Of a DNA stretch of 64,000 nucleotides, positions 51,653 through 60,733 are shown piece after piece. How positions within the stretch are numbered: the stretch's first letter is position 1; each line of letters begins with the position of its first letter. Below the pieces are notes generated by a model. It had not been told where the DNA came from, did no database searches, and saw nothing but the letters and a program-made list of their open reading frames with translations. The position numbers and the translations under genes are program-made. Origin of the DNA: JAOUJD01 sp963841815 (GTDB lineage Bacteria > Pseudomonadota > Gammaproteobacteria > Burkholderiales > Burkholderiaceae_F); NCBI GenBank assembly GCA_963841815.1, contig CAWJEE010000011.1, positions 62,001 through 126,000 of the forward strand, in the 5' to 3' direction.

Positions 51653-52351
51653 ATGCCCACCATCGTCTTCGACGTCCCGGAAGATCGTGCCGGCTCGGCA
51701 TGGCTCGCACGCGAGGGCGACGCTCTCCGGAACGAGCTGCTCGTCGCGCTGCTCAGCCGCTTCAACCACGATCTGCGCACGCCGCTCAACACGGTCATGA
51801 GCTGGACCCATTTGCTGCAACAGGGCATGGTCGACAGCTCGCGCAGCAAGCACGTGGCGGACGTCCTCGCGCGCAACGCGCACGAACAGGTCGTGATGCT
51901 CGAAGAGTTCGTCGACGACGGGCGGGCGGTGCTCGGGGTGATGAAGCTCGATCCCGTCGGACTGCGGATCGACGATCTGGTGGCGCGCGCAGTCGAGCGC
52001 GCTTCGCCGGTTGCCACGTTGCACGGCGCGTCCTTCGACGTGCGGCCGGACCGCGGCATCGGCGGAATCGAAGGCGACGAGCGGAGCCTGCAGCGGCTCG
52101 TGTACCGGCTGCTGGTTGCCGTGACTCGCCGCGCGCGGCAAGGGTCGGTGATCGAGTTGTCGTCGTGCCTGGACGACGGCTCGGCGGTGCTGCGGATCGA
52201 GGGCCCGGCCGCCGACGGAGGCTGGCCGGACGCGGCGCTGCTCGACCTGCGGATCAGCTCCTTCGTGGCCGCACTGCACGATGCCGAGCTCGCGATCGGC
52301 GGCGCGCCGGGGCGCGCGGTCGTCGCGTTGCGGTTGCCGGTGCGGCCGTGA
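51653..52351 (+). CDS. Orphan HisKA protein with reduced ATPase domain
   Basis: A protein of 232 residues with a good dimerisation and phosphoacceptor domain (SRFNHDLRTPLNTVMSWTHL; His near residue 41). The region where a HATPase should follow has a run DERSLQRLVYRLLVAVTRRA in place of the N-box and lacks a clear glycine lid, so catalytic activity is doubtful. There is no receiver or sensor domain and no membrane segment. It may be a phosphotransfer or regulatory protein, or a decayed kinase. The ATG at 51653 is the best start. Confidence 0.65.
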   Translation: MPTIVFDVPEDRAGSAWLAREGDALRNELLVALLSRFNHDLRTPLNTVMSWTHLLQQGMVDSSRSKHVADVLARNAHEQVVMLEEFVDDGRAVLGVMKLDPVGLRIDDLVARAVERASPVATLHGASFDVRPDRGIGGIEGDERSLQRLVYRLLVAVTRRARQGSVIELSSCLDDGSAVLRIEGPAADGGWPDAALLDLRISSFVAALHDAELAIGGAPGRAVVALRLPVRP

Positions 52352-52360
52352 TGCGCGTGT

Positions 52361-52378
52361 CGCGAAGCGCGCTTCGCG
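52361..52378 (+). terminator. 18-bp perfect palindrome after the HisKA gene
   Basis: CGCGAAGCGCGCTTCGCG is a perfect palindrome nine bases past the stop. Its central bases cannot all pair within one hairpin, but it could still end or process the transcript. No T run follows. Confidence 0.35.
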
Positions 52379-52577
52379 CCTCCGGACTGCGCGGCGATCG
52401 ATAGCGCCGCACCATCGCCGAAGGGGCTCGCATCGCGATCGACGATGCCGGATAGAGACGGAACAAGCGGGTGTTTCGGCCTGTTTTCCCCTGCCTCGAG
52501 ACCTTCAACAAGCCGGGTTCTTCGTTCACACTGCACGCGTTGGACTACCCAGGACGGACTAACGGCGTCCTCGCTCC

Positions 52578-54125
52578 ATGGCCAAGAAAAATGTGTCAAC
52601 GCCTGAACCTTCTCATCGCTCGCGACAGCGAAATCGTTCGGTCTTCGCCGTCAGTGGCGTCGTGCTGGCGGTCCTCCTTGCGATGGCAGCGCCCGATACA
52701 CGCGCAGCCGGCTTCGGCGAAGTCCAGGTCGCGAGCCAGCTGGGAGAGCGCCTGTACGCCCGTGTCCCGCTGGTCGGGGAAGGCGCCGCCGACGTCGCGA
52801 CCGAGTGTGTCCGGCTGATTCCCGACTCCGTGCTGCACGACGCGCCCGCGCTGGCCAACGCCCGCGTCGGGATCGACCGCAAGTCCAGTCCTCCCGCCGT
52901 GGTCGTGACCACGCCGGCGCCGGTCGGGGAGCCGGCGGTCCGCTTCGTCCTGGAGATGGGATGCGGCAATCGCATGCGCCGCGAGTTCGTCCTGCTGATC
53001 GATCCGCCCGACCTGCCCTCCGCGCAGACCGCCACGGCGCAGGGCACCGTGGCGCCCCCTGCGATGCGCGCTGTCCCGGGCGAGGAACCACGCTGGGGCA
53101 GCGGCGCCCCTGGCACCAACGCGCCGATTCAGGCGGCATCGTCGCCTATGGCTGACGCGCCGCCGTTGGCGGAGCCAGCAAGCGCAGCCGCGGCGACACC
53201 GCGCAAGGCCGCGCCCAAGCCGCGTCCGAAGCCGGTCGCACGGACGCCGGTCGCCGCACAGGCAAAGCCCGCGTCCGCCCCGCCACCTCCGGTGCGGCCG
53301 CCAGAGACCCCCAAACCATCGACGAAGGATCGCCTCGTGCTCGCCGACGCCGATCCGGCCGCCGTGAGCCAGCCGGGGGCCGAACAGGCGGCGAAGGACG
53401 CCGCGCGTGATGCTCGCGAAGAGGCGCTGACGCGCCAGGTCGAGGCGCTCACGAAGGAAGTCGCGCGCATGCGCGAAGACATGGACAAGCTCTCCGCGCG
53501 CAACCGGGAGCTGATCAAGGAAGCGGAGTCGCGAACCGGCTGGTTCGCCGCCGCCGGCATCGGCATCGTGCTGGCCGGTATCGGCCTCGGCTTGCTGGGC
53601 CGGCGCGGCGCGAAGAAGCCGTCGTGGCGCGACAGCCTCGATCCCGACGGCAGCGACGCCGACACGTCTTCATTCGCGCCGCCGCCCGGTTCGCTGCCGG
53701 AGGTGCGCGAGGAAGCTCCGGAGCCGAAGGCGCCCGCGGCGCCGGTGCCGAGCTACCGGATCGCGGCGTCCGACACCATCACGGACCTCGACGTCACGAA
53801 GATCGACGTCCAGGAAAACACCGGCCACGGCACGATCATGAACACGACCACCGGGGCAGCAACGACGATGTTCCCGTCGGACATGATGGTAGGCACGACG
53901 CTCGATCCAGCGGAGAGGGCGACCAAGCTGCAGTCGCTCGACTTCTCGCTCGACGACTTCGACACGCCATCGACGAAGGGCCGCCCGGTGTCCCCGGTGT
54001 TCTCGCCGGGCAAGCCGTCGACGGTCGAGCAGTCCGAGGCGGCGCGCGCGTCGCTGTTCGAAGAGATCGAGAAGGCGCACAGGGAGGCCCACAGGGAGGC
54101 CCAAAGGGCGTCGAACAAGGGCTGA
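52578..54125 (+). CDS. FimV-like cell-pole/secretion protein
   Basis: An exported, membrane-anchored protein. A signal segment (VFAVSGVVLAVLLAMAAP) leads to the FimV-type opening AGFGEVQVASQLGERLYARV, then a Pro/Ala-rich linker, a coiled coil (QVEALTKEVARMREDMDKLS) and one membrane segment (AAAGIGIVLAGIGLGLLGRR). The acidic C-terminal part follows (DLDVTKIDV). FimV proteins organise the cell pole and type IV pili, but this one lacks the LysM motif and C-terminal TPR region of larger members. The frame is intact at 515 residues. Confidence 0.7.
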   Translation: MAKKNVSTPEPSHRSRQRNRSVFAVSGVVLAVLLAMAAPDTRAAGFGEVQVASQLGERLYARVPLVGEGAADVATECVRLIPDSVLHDAPALANARVGIDRKSSPPAVVVTTPAPVGEPAVRFVLEMGCGNRMRREFVLLIDPPDLPSAQTATAQGTVAPPAMRAVPGEEPRWGSGAPGTNAPIQAASSPMADAPPLAEPASAAAATPRKAAPKPRPKPVARTPVAAQAKPASAPPPPVRPPETPKPSTKDRLVLADADPAAVSQPGAEQAAKDAARDAREEALTRQVEALTKEVARMREDMDKLSARNRELIKEAESRTGWFAAAGIGIVLAGIGLGLLGRRGAKKPSWRDSLDPDGSDADTSSFAPPPGSLPEVREEAPEPKAPAAPVPSYRIAASDTITDLDVTKIDVQENTGHGTIMNTTTGAATTMFPSDMMVGTTLDPAERATKLQSLDFSLDDFDTPSTKGRPVSPVFSPGKPSTVEQSEAARASLFEEIEKAHREAHREAQRASNKG

Positions 54126-54253
54126 GCCGAAGCGGCCGGGCGCCACCTCGAATTCCGGCGTCTCGGCCCTCGGCGCGGCGACCGACCGTGCCCGCGCGCA
54201 CGACGTGAAGTCCGTCCGACGCTCGTGATTCGCGCCGACCGTGATCCCGCTGC

Positions 54254-54970
54254 CTACAGCACGCGGATCCTCTTGTACCCGACGTCGATCTGCCCGCGCT
54301 CTTGCAGGCGACCGAGCAACATGCACAACGTCTGGCGCGACACGCCGACCATCGTCGCGAGCTCCGTCTGCGACACGTTGATGTCGACCGGCCCCTGGAC
54401 CTGCGCGTCGCGACGACGGTTCGCCGCGAGATCCTGCAATCGGGTCCACAGCCAGTCTTCCGCCGGAACGGCGCGCGCTTCGCTCGCATAGCGAAAGACG
54501 GTCGCATAGCGCTCGAACAACAGGGCCGCGAACTGCGGGTAGTAGCGCGGTTCGTCGACGACGATGCGCTGGAACTCGGCGACCGGAAGCAGCAGCGTCC
54601 TGGCGTTCGTCGCGGCGACGATGCTGGCCAGCGCCGGCCGGCCGGAAAGCACTCCGTGCTCCCCGAACCACATTCCGGGCTCGCCGACGTGGATCAGCGC
54701 CTGCTCCGACTCGGCAATCCCGCGGACGACGTGCACCCGGCCTTCGAGCAGCGCGAACAGGCCGCGCGGAGGAGCGCCCTCGTCGATGATGAAGGCGCCT
54801 TTGCCATAGCACCGGGGGATCGCCCGCTCGACGATGATCGACTGGAGCACCGCAGGCAGCGAGGCAAACCACCGACCGCGGCGCAGGAAGTCGATGTCGC
54901 GCAAGACCGCCGGTGCCGGCTCGATCGGCATGGGAGCGGCTTGTACTTCCGGGATTCGGGGTTCGTTCAC
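54254..54970 (-). CDS. Crp/Fnr-family transcriptional regulator
   Basis: An N-terminal cyclic-nucleotide-binding-type beta roll (KGAFIIDEGAPPRGLFALLEG, then GEPGMWFGEHGVLSGRPA) is followed by a winged helix (VSQTELATMVGVSRQTLCML). It lacks the Cys cluster of Fnr. I choose the GTG at 54970 (VNEPRIPEV) with GGCGG upstream; a frame runs on to 55111. It diverges from tctB and may control it. The gap 54971-55273 shows no convincing Crp site. It holds a palindrome CCCGGCGCCGGG at 55216-55227. Confidence 0.8.
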   Translation of the reverse strand: MNEPRIPEVQAAPMPIEPAPAVLRDIDFLRRGRWFASLPAVLQSIIVERAIPRCYGKGAFIIDEGAPPRGLFALLEGRVHVVRGIAESEQALIHVGEPGMWFGEHGVLSGRPALASIVAATNARTLLLPVAEFQRIVVDEPRYYPQFAALLFERYATVFRYASEARAVPAEDWLWTRLQDLAANRRRDAQVQGPVDINVSQTELATMVGVSRQTLCMLLGRLQERGQIDVGYKRIRVL

Positions 54971-55273
54971 GGAACCGCCTTTCGGATCGTCTGCTGTGAG
55001 CGCCCACGCAGCCAATTGCACCAAAGGCCCATGCCGAAGTGCCTGGCGGCGCAGGGGTGGCGAAACACCCTCCACCCCTTTCAAAGATGCCTCCTGGCCG
55101 ACGCCTTGCATTGCTCATCCTCAAGGGCGAACGATCGACTCTCGCGTCGCCGCCACTTCCTTCGATGCTGCTTGTTCGACCACAAGAAGCCCCCGGCACG
55201 CGCCGGCAGAATCGACCCGGCGCCGGGCAGGCGGGTGGACGGGATCTGCCGCCCTGGCACAGGGAGGACCGAG

Positions 55274-55738
55274 ATGTCGCCCGCGATTCGCAGCCCCCGG
55301 GACTTCTGGGCGGGCCTGCTCTATTCCGGCGTTGGTGCGGCCGCAATCTTCATCGCCAGCGATTACAGCTGGGGTCGCGGCGGACGCATGGGTCCGGGGT
55401 ACTTTCCGACGATCCTCGGTGCGCTTCTGCTGCTGGTCGGCATCTCCGCGCTGGTGCGCTCGTTCCTCGTGCGCGGAGAACCGATCGGCCCCATCGCCTG
55501 GAAGGGCGCGCTGCTGGTCACGGTCGCGACCGTGCTCTTCGGCGCCCTGCTGCGCCCGGCCGGGCTCGTACCGGCGGTCGTCGCACTGATCCTGGTCAGC
55601 GCTTCCGCGTCGGTGAAGTTCCGCTTCGACTGGCGCGCTGTCGCGCTGATGATCGGACTCGTCGCCTTCTGCGCGCTCGTGTTCGTCAAGGGACTGGGCC
55701 TGCCGGTGCCGCTGCTCGGCCCCTGGTTCGGCGCCTAG
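55274..55738 (+). CDS. tctB: Tripartite tricarboxylate transporter, TctB family
   Basis: The small membrane subunit of a TTT-type solute transporter. At 154 residues it has four hydrophobic segments (LLYSGVGAAAIFIA, FPTILGALLLLVGISALV, GALLVTVATVLFGALL, ALMIGLVAFCALVFVKG). The ATG at 55274 has AGGGAGG upstream. The frame is intact. tctA follows 10 bp later. The solute-binding TctC protein, normally in the same operon, is missing here. Confidence 0.85.
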   Translation: MSPAIRSPRDFWAGLLYSGVGAAAIFIASDYSWGRGGRMGPGYFPTILGALLLLVGISALVRSFLVRGEPIGPIAWKGALLVTVATVLFGALLRPAGLVPAVVALILVSASASVKFRFDWRAVALMIGLVAFCALVFVKGLGLPVPLLGPWFGA

Positions 55739-55748
55739 GAGCCGCAGG

Positions 55749-57248
55749 ATGGAACTGCTCTCTCACCTCGCGCTCGGTTTCTCCACCGCGTTCAGCGCGC
55801 TGAACCTGCTGTACTGCCTGCTCGGCGTGTTCCTCGGCACGGCGATCGGCGTGCTCCCCGGGCTCGGTCCGGTCGCAACGATCGCAATGCTGCTGCCCGT
55901 CACGTTCGGCCTCGAGCCCGTCTCGGCGCTGATCATGCTGGCCGGCATCTTCTACGGCGCGCAGTACGGAGGCTCGACGACGGCGATCCTCGTCAATCTC
56001 CCGGGCGAGTCGTCGTCGGTGGTCACCGCGCTCGACGGCTACCAGATGGCGCGCAACGGGCGCGCCGGCGTCGCACTCGCCACCTCCGCGATCGGATCGT
56101 TCTTCGCAGGCACCGTCTGCACCTTCCTGATCGCGCTGGCCGCGCCGCCGCTGTCGGAAGTTGCACTGAAATTCGGGCCTGCCGACTACTTCTCGCTGAT
56201 GGTGCTCGGCCTGGTCGCGTCGATCGTGCTGGCCAGCGGCTCGCTGCTGCACGCGATCGGCATGATCCTGTTCGGTCTGCTGCTCGGGATCATCGGCACC
56301 GACGTCAACTCGGGCGTCGCGCGCTTCTCGTTCAACCTGCCGGAACTGTCCGACGGCATCAACTTCGTCGTCGTGGCGATGGGGGTGTTCGGGCTCGGCG
56401 AGATCATCGCCAACCTGCAGAACGAAGCGGCGCGTTCGCTGGTGGCGACGAAGATCGAGGGCCTGATGCCGACGCGCGAAGACTTCAAGCGCATGGTCGC
56501 GCCGATACTGCGCGGAACCGCGCTCGGGTCGTTCCTCGGCATCCTTCCCGGCGGCGGCGCGATGCTCTCCTCGTTCGCGGCGTACTCGCTGGAGAAGAAG
56601 GTGTCGCGCCACTCGGCGGAGTTCGGCAAGGGGGCGATCGAGGGCGTCGCCGCGCCGGAGGCCGCGAACAACGCCGGCGCGCAGGCCTCGTTCATCCCGA
56701 TGCTGACGCTCGGCATTCCGTCGAATCCGGTGATGGCACTGATGATCGGCGCGCTGATCCTGCACGGCATCCAGCCGGGGCCGAGCGTGATGGAGGAGCA
56801 GCCGGCGCTCTTCTGGGGGCTGGTCGTCTCGATGTGGATCGGCAACCTGTTCCTGCTGGTGCTGAACCTGCCGCTGATCGGCCTGTGGGTGCGCATGATC
56901 TCGGTGCCGTACCACCTGCTGTTTCCGGCGATCCTGGTGTTCTGCGGCATCGGCGTCTTCAGCCTGATGAACACGCCGTTCGACGTCTACCTGATGGCGC
57001 TGTTCGGCGTGCTCGGCTACGCCTTCCGCAAGCTCGACTGCGAGCCGGCGCCGATGATGCTGGGCTTCATACTCGGGCCGATGATGGAGGAGTACCTGCG
57101 CCGGGCGCTGCTGATCACGAAGGGCGACGCGACGGTGTTCATCACGCGCCCGATCAGCGCCACACTGTTGATCGTTTCCGCGATCGCGCTCGTCATCGTG
57201 CTGCTGCCGGCGCTCAAGCAGAAGCGCGAAGAAGTGTTCAAGGACTGA
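55749..57248 (+). CDS. tctA: Tripartite tricarboxylate transporter, TctA family
   Basis: The large permease subunit, 499 residues with about twelve hydrophobic segments. Family parts are LGTAIGVLPGLGPVATIAML, FYGAQYGGSTTAILVNLPGE, GILPGGGAMLSSFAAYSLEK and NNAGAQASFIPMLTLGIP. A GGAGC lies just upstream of the ATG at 55749. The frame is intact. It transports carboxylates in relatives; the substrate here may relate to the reductase gene next to it. Confidence 0.93.
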   Translation: MELLSHLALGFSTAFSALNLLYCLLGVFLGTAIGVLPGLGPVATIAMLLPVTFGLEPVSALIMLAGIFYGAQYGGSTTAILVNLPGESSSVVTALDGYQMARNGRAGVALATSAIGSFFAGTVCTFLIALAAPPLSEVALKFGPADYFSLMVLGLVASIVLASGSLLHAIGMILFGLLLGIIGTDVNSGVARFSFNLPELSDGINFVVVAMGVFGLGEIIANLQNEAARSLVATKIEGLMPTREDFKRMVAPILRGTALGSFLGILPGGGAMLSSFAAYSLEKKVSRHSAEFGKGAIEGVAAPEAANNAGAQASFIPMLTLGIPSNPVMALMIGALILHGIQPGPSVMEEQPALFWGLVVSMWIGNLFLLVLNLPLIGLWVRMISVPYHLLFPAILVFCGIGVFSLMNTPFDVYLMALFGVLGYAFRKLDCEPAPMMLGFILGPMMEEYLRRALLITKGDATVFITRPISATLLIVSAIALVIVLLPALKQKREEVFKD

Positions 57249-57306
57249 CGCCACACGCCCGGCGGAACGCCCGTCCGGCTTTCATCGACTCAATGGAGGA
57301 ACGGCA

Positions 57307-58197
57307 ATGAGCAAAGTGGGCTTCGTGGGACTGGGAATCATGGGATCGCCGATGGCGGGGCACCTCCTGGCGGCCGGACACGAGCTCTACGCCTTCGACA
57401 TTCGCCCGGTGCCGGCGGCTCTGGTCGAGCAGGGCGCGCGCGTCTGCGGCTGCGGCCGGGAAGTGGCCGAGAAGTCGGACATCGTCATCACCATGGTGCC
57501 CGACACTCCGCACGTCGCGGCGGCGCTGTTCGACCCGAACGGCGTTGCCGAGGGCCTTTCGCCGGGCAAGATCGTCGTCGACATGAGTTCGATCTCGCCG
57601 GTCGAGACGAAGGCGTTCGCCCACCGCATCAACGATCTCGGCTGTGCCTACCTCGACGCGCCGGTCTCCGGCGGCGAAGTCGGTGCGAAGGCGGCGAGCC
57701 TGACGATCATGGTCGGCGGCCCGGCCGACGTGTTCGAGAAGGTGAAGCCTCTCTTCGAGAAGATGGGCAAGAACATCACGCTCGTGGGCGGCAACGGCGA
57801 CGGCCAGACCTGCAAGGTGGCCAACCAGATCATCGTTGCGCTGAACATCGAGGCCGTCGGCGAGGCGCTGCTGTTCGCCTCGAAGATGGGAGCCGACCCG
57901 GCGAAGGTGCGGCAGGCGCTGATGGGCGGGTTCGCCGCGTCGCGCGTGCTCGAGGTGCACGGCGAGCGGATGGTGAAGCGGACCTTCGATCCCGGCTTCC
58001 GCATCGAACTGCACCAGAAGGACCTCAACCTGGCGCTGTCGAGCGCTCGCGCCGTCGGCATGTCGCTGCCCAACACGGCGACCGCGCAGGAACTCTTCAA
58101 CGCATGCGCCGCGCACGGCGGCAAGGCGTGGGACCACTCGGCGATGGTCCGCGCGCTCGAGATGCTGGCGAATCACGAGGTGGCGACGAAGGCCTGA
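57307..58197 (+). CDS. glxR: 2-hydroxy-3-oxopropionate reductase (tartronate semialdehyde reductase) type
   Basis: A beta-hydroxyacid dehydrogenase of 296 residues. The N-terminal NAD(P)-binding motif is GFVGLGIMGSPMAGHL, the substrate motif DAPVSGGEVGAKAASLTIMV, and the catalytic Lys region CKVANQIIVALN near residue 171. It fits GlxR/GarR more than 3-hydroxyisobutyrate dehydrogenase, but the substrate is not certain. GGAGG precedes the ATG at 57307. It is 58 bp after tctA, so the imported acid may be related to glycerate metabolism. Confidence 0.85.
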   Translation: MSKVGFVGLGIMGSPMAGHLLAAGHELYAFDIRPVPAALVEQGARVCGCGREVAEKSDIVITMVPDTPHVAAALFDPNGVAEGLSPGKIVVDMSSISPVETKAFAHRINDLGCAYLDAPVSGGEVGAKAASLTIMVGGPADVFEKVKPLFEKMGKNITLVGGNGDGQTCKVANQIIVALNIEAVGEALLFASKMGADPAKVRQALMGGFAASRVLEVHGERMVKRTFDPGFRIELHQKDLNLALSSARAVGMSLPNTATAQELFNACAAHGGKAWDHSAMVRALEMLANHEVATKA

Positions 58198-58278
58198 ACG
58201 CCGGCGCACCGGACCGCGCGGCACCCGTGCGCACCGGTCCGACGCCAGCCACGAGTCGGCGCGGCCTCCTGGATTGCG

Positions 58279-59145
58279 TCAGGCAGCCGCCAGGAGCGCC
58301 CTGATCCGCGCTGAGCGCAGCACCGCGTCGCTCAACGCAACGAACCCCTGCGCATCGTCCGGCGGGCTGGCGAGGCCATCGACTTCGTCGCTGTCGAAGC
58401 GCGGGGCCCACACCGCGCGCTGGTCGAGCACGTAGACGCCGTACACGGCGCGGACCGACCTGGACGACCCGGCTCCGATCTCGCGCTGCAGGGTGTGGGC
58501 GGCAAGCGCCGCATTCACCAGCACGGCCACCTCGATCAGCGTTTCCCGGTAGCCCGGCCGGCGGACGACGTCAGGACCAAGCACGGTCTCCAGGCGACGC
58601 GCCGACGACTGGACCACGACCTGCAGGCGATCGACCAGGCCGCGAATCGAATGCTCGGCGGCCAGCGACAGGTACCCGGCGGGAGAAAGAAACACGTCGA
58701 CGGCCGCAGTCACGGCGCCGCAACCGCTGTGCCCGAGGACGACGACCAGTTTCAGGCTGTCGCCGAGGTGCTCGAGCGCGTAGTTCAGGCTGCCGCGAAC
58801 GTCGTCGCCGAGCGTGTTGCCCGCGACGCGCACGACGAAGAGGTCGTTCGGGCCTTCGTTGAAGATCAGTTCGACCGGCACGCGCGCGTCGGCACAGCCG
58901 AGTACCGCCGCATAGGGACGCTGCGGCGGCGACACCGGTCCGTCCGCCATCACGCCCAGTTCGCCCGGATGGATCAGCACGACGCGCTGCTCGGTGCCGG
59001 TGCCGGTCACCAGGCCGCTGAACAGTTCCGCAAAGGAGTGGCTGCCCTCGTCCAGGCGGCGGCGCGCCGCCTCGGCGTCTTCGGGTCGCTGCCGCACCGA
59101 CGAAGCGTCACCCTGGTAGCGATACGTGATCTCGACCGTTTTCAT
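58279..59145 (-). CDS. Beta-class carbonic anhydrase
   Basis: Interconverts carbon dioxide and bicarbonate. The zinc-binding residues are in GCADARVPVE (Cys, Asp) and LGHSGCGAV (His, Cys). At 288 residues it is longer than a typical beta enzyme (about 220), with an N-terminal lead of some 85 residues and a C-terminal extension. No ribosome binding site is striking. It converges on glxR. Frame is intact. Confidence 0.88.
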   Translation of the reverse strand: MKTVEITYRYQGDASSVRQRPEDAEAARRRLDEGSHSFAELFSGLVTGTGTEQRVVLIHPGELGVMADGPVSPPQRPYAAVLGCADARVPVELIFNEGPNDLFVVRVAGNTLGDDVRGSLNYALEHLGDSLKLVVVLGHSGCGAVTAAVDVFLSPAGYLSLAAEHSIRGLVDRLQVVVQSSARRLETVLGPDVVRRPGYRETLIEVAVLVNAALAAHTLQREIGAGSSRSVRAVYGVYVLDQRAVWAPRFDSDEVDGLASPPDDAQGFVALSDAVLRSARIRALLAAA

Positions 59146-59206
59146 TCATCCCCGCCTTCCCGTTGAGCCGAGTCTAGCGACCCGGCCCGGCCGGATTCGA
59201 TCCGCC

Positions 59207-60319
59207 CTACCCGCTGGCAGTACTCGCCGACTTCGCCAGGCAGCGCCGGAAGCGCTCCTCCACGCGACGCGCGAACCACCCGGTCGTCAGCTTGCGCGTG
59301 ATCTTCGGGCTCTCGAGCGCGATGTCCGGGACGACCGCGCGCGGCACATGGCGGCCCTCGCTGCGGTCGGCCTGCGCGAACACGCGCTCGTACAGTGCGC
59401 GTGCGCTCGAACGCCGGCTGGTCGCCCTGCTCGAGATCGCGCCGGATGGCTGCGGCGCCGAGGCCCAGCCGCGGCGCGAGCGCCTGCGTCGCGCGCTCGG
59501 TTTCGCCGATGGTTCCCGCCTTCGCGCCCGGCGGCAGCAGGTCACCGTCGAGCACGAGGGCAGGTGCCCGAGAGCCTGCTCACCGCGGCCTGGAACGCGG
59601 CGTTGCGGCTCGCGTACCGGCCGGCGTTGAAGTCGGCGAAGCGGTACAGCGGCTCCGGTATGGCGCCTCGTAGCCCAGCAGGTGCGCGATGCCGAAGTAC
59701 ATTCCACCGCGCCGCGTGAACACTTCGCGGCGAATCGACCTGTCCAGCCGGAAACGGATACGGGTGTGACGTCGCGTGCGACTCGGCGAAGGCGATGCTG
59801 ACCTGCATCGGCCCGCCGGTGCGCACCGGGTTGTGCTTCGCGAACAGTCGCGGGCCGAGCGGAACGCCTGCGATGAAGTCCTCGTAGAGTCTCGCTCAGC
59901 TCGCGCTCGGTCTTCGCCGCGTCGATGCGGTCGCTGTACGTGCGGCCGTCGGGCGACGGGAGCTGCAGGGCCGCGCGCACCGACGAACTTCGGCACGCCG
60001 ATGCGCTCGGCGCGGCTGTCGATTTCGCGCCAGGCGATCGCGGGCAGGCCGGGAATGGACGGATCGGCCCGGAAGCTCGACTCCTGCTCGGTCACGGCCA
60101 GCACCGCGCACACGTTTTCGCGAGCGACGGCGCGATGCCCTGCGTCGCGAATGCGGCGTAGATGTCCGCGGCCCAGCCCGTGCGGTCCGCGAGACTCGGC
60201 GGAAGCAGGTTCGCGATCTGGCCGGGCAGCTGGTCCTGGCGCGCGGGCGCAGGCGGCTCCTGGGTGGCGCAGCCGGCGAGGACCAGGCACACCGCGACCG
60301 CCGTGCGACGCACTCCCAT
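59207..60319 (-). CDS. DUF1615-like lipoprotein, multiply frame-broken
   Basis: A lipoprotein signal (VAVCLVLAGCATQEPPA; lipobox LAGC) starts at 60319, with AAGGGG seven bases upstream. Recognisable blocks run in order: NVCAVLAVTEQESSF, HNPVRTGGPMQVSIAFAESHA, RREVFTRRGGMYFGIAHLLG, YRFADFNAGRYASRNAAFQ, ESPKITRKLTTGWFARRVEE. These match my memory of DUF1615 proteins. They sit in different frames, with about seven breaks in 1.1 kb, the densest of the window. Either it is decayed or this stretch was badly sequenced. Function is unknown; the fold recalls cell-wall-acting proteins but this is a guess. Confidence 0.65.
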
Positions 60320-60384
60320 GGCCATTCCCCTTCAGAGGTCATCAATGCTTAACGAGTCCGCCGGCTTGGTCAGGCGGCAGCGCA

Positions 60385-60546
60385 GCGAGCAGCAGTGCAA
60401 GGTCGTCGACGATTGCCTGCAACTGTTCGGAGCGTACGGCGACATGACCGAGTCCCGGCCACCCGCACGAACGACGATTCGCGCGCACAGCGCATCCTGG
60501 CGGCTCCAACGACGTCTCGAAGGACCTCATCTCCCGCCGGTCGTGA
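60385..60546 (+). pseudogene. Acyl-CoA dehydrogenase C-terminal relic
   Basis: QCKVVDDCLQLFGAYGDMTE, then after a frame shift GGSNDVSKDLISRRS and a stop at 60544-60546, is the C-terminal signature of acyl-CoA dehydrogenases. Only about 55 codons survive, with no ATG or catalytic domain in the window upstream. It is probably left over from a deletion or an assembly join. From 60547 to 60733 there is no gene, only an AT-rich stretch with a palindrome. Confidence 0.7.
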
Positions 60547-60666
60547 TCACGGGGCGCAAGCCTTCATTCGCTGTCGGCCGGGCGGACGCCGTGCGCTCGA
60601 CCTTCTCACTGCCAGCTGGGTTCGCCAAGCCGTGACCAATGCCTCCCAGCCGGGGCCGATGGGTTA

Positions 60667-60680
60667 ACGCATATATGCGT
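60667..60680. promoter_or_regulatory. 14-bp palindrome upstream of the DUF6502 gene
   Basis: ACGCATATATGCGT is a perfect palindrome in an AT-rich stretch about 55 bp before the GTG at 60734. It looks like a dimeric repressor site; the binding protein is unknown. Confidence 0.4.
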
Positions 60681-60733
60681 CATCTATCACAAAAACGGTT
60701 CATTTCTGGCCTGATTTGGGATACTTTTCCCAC

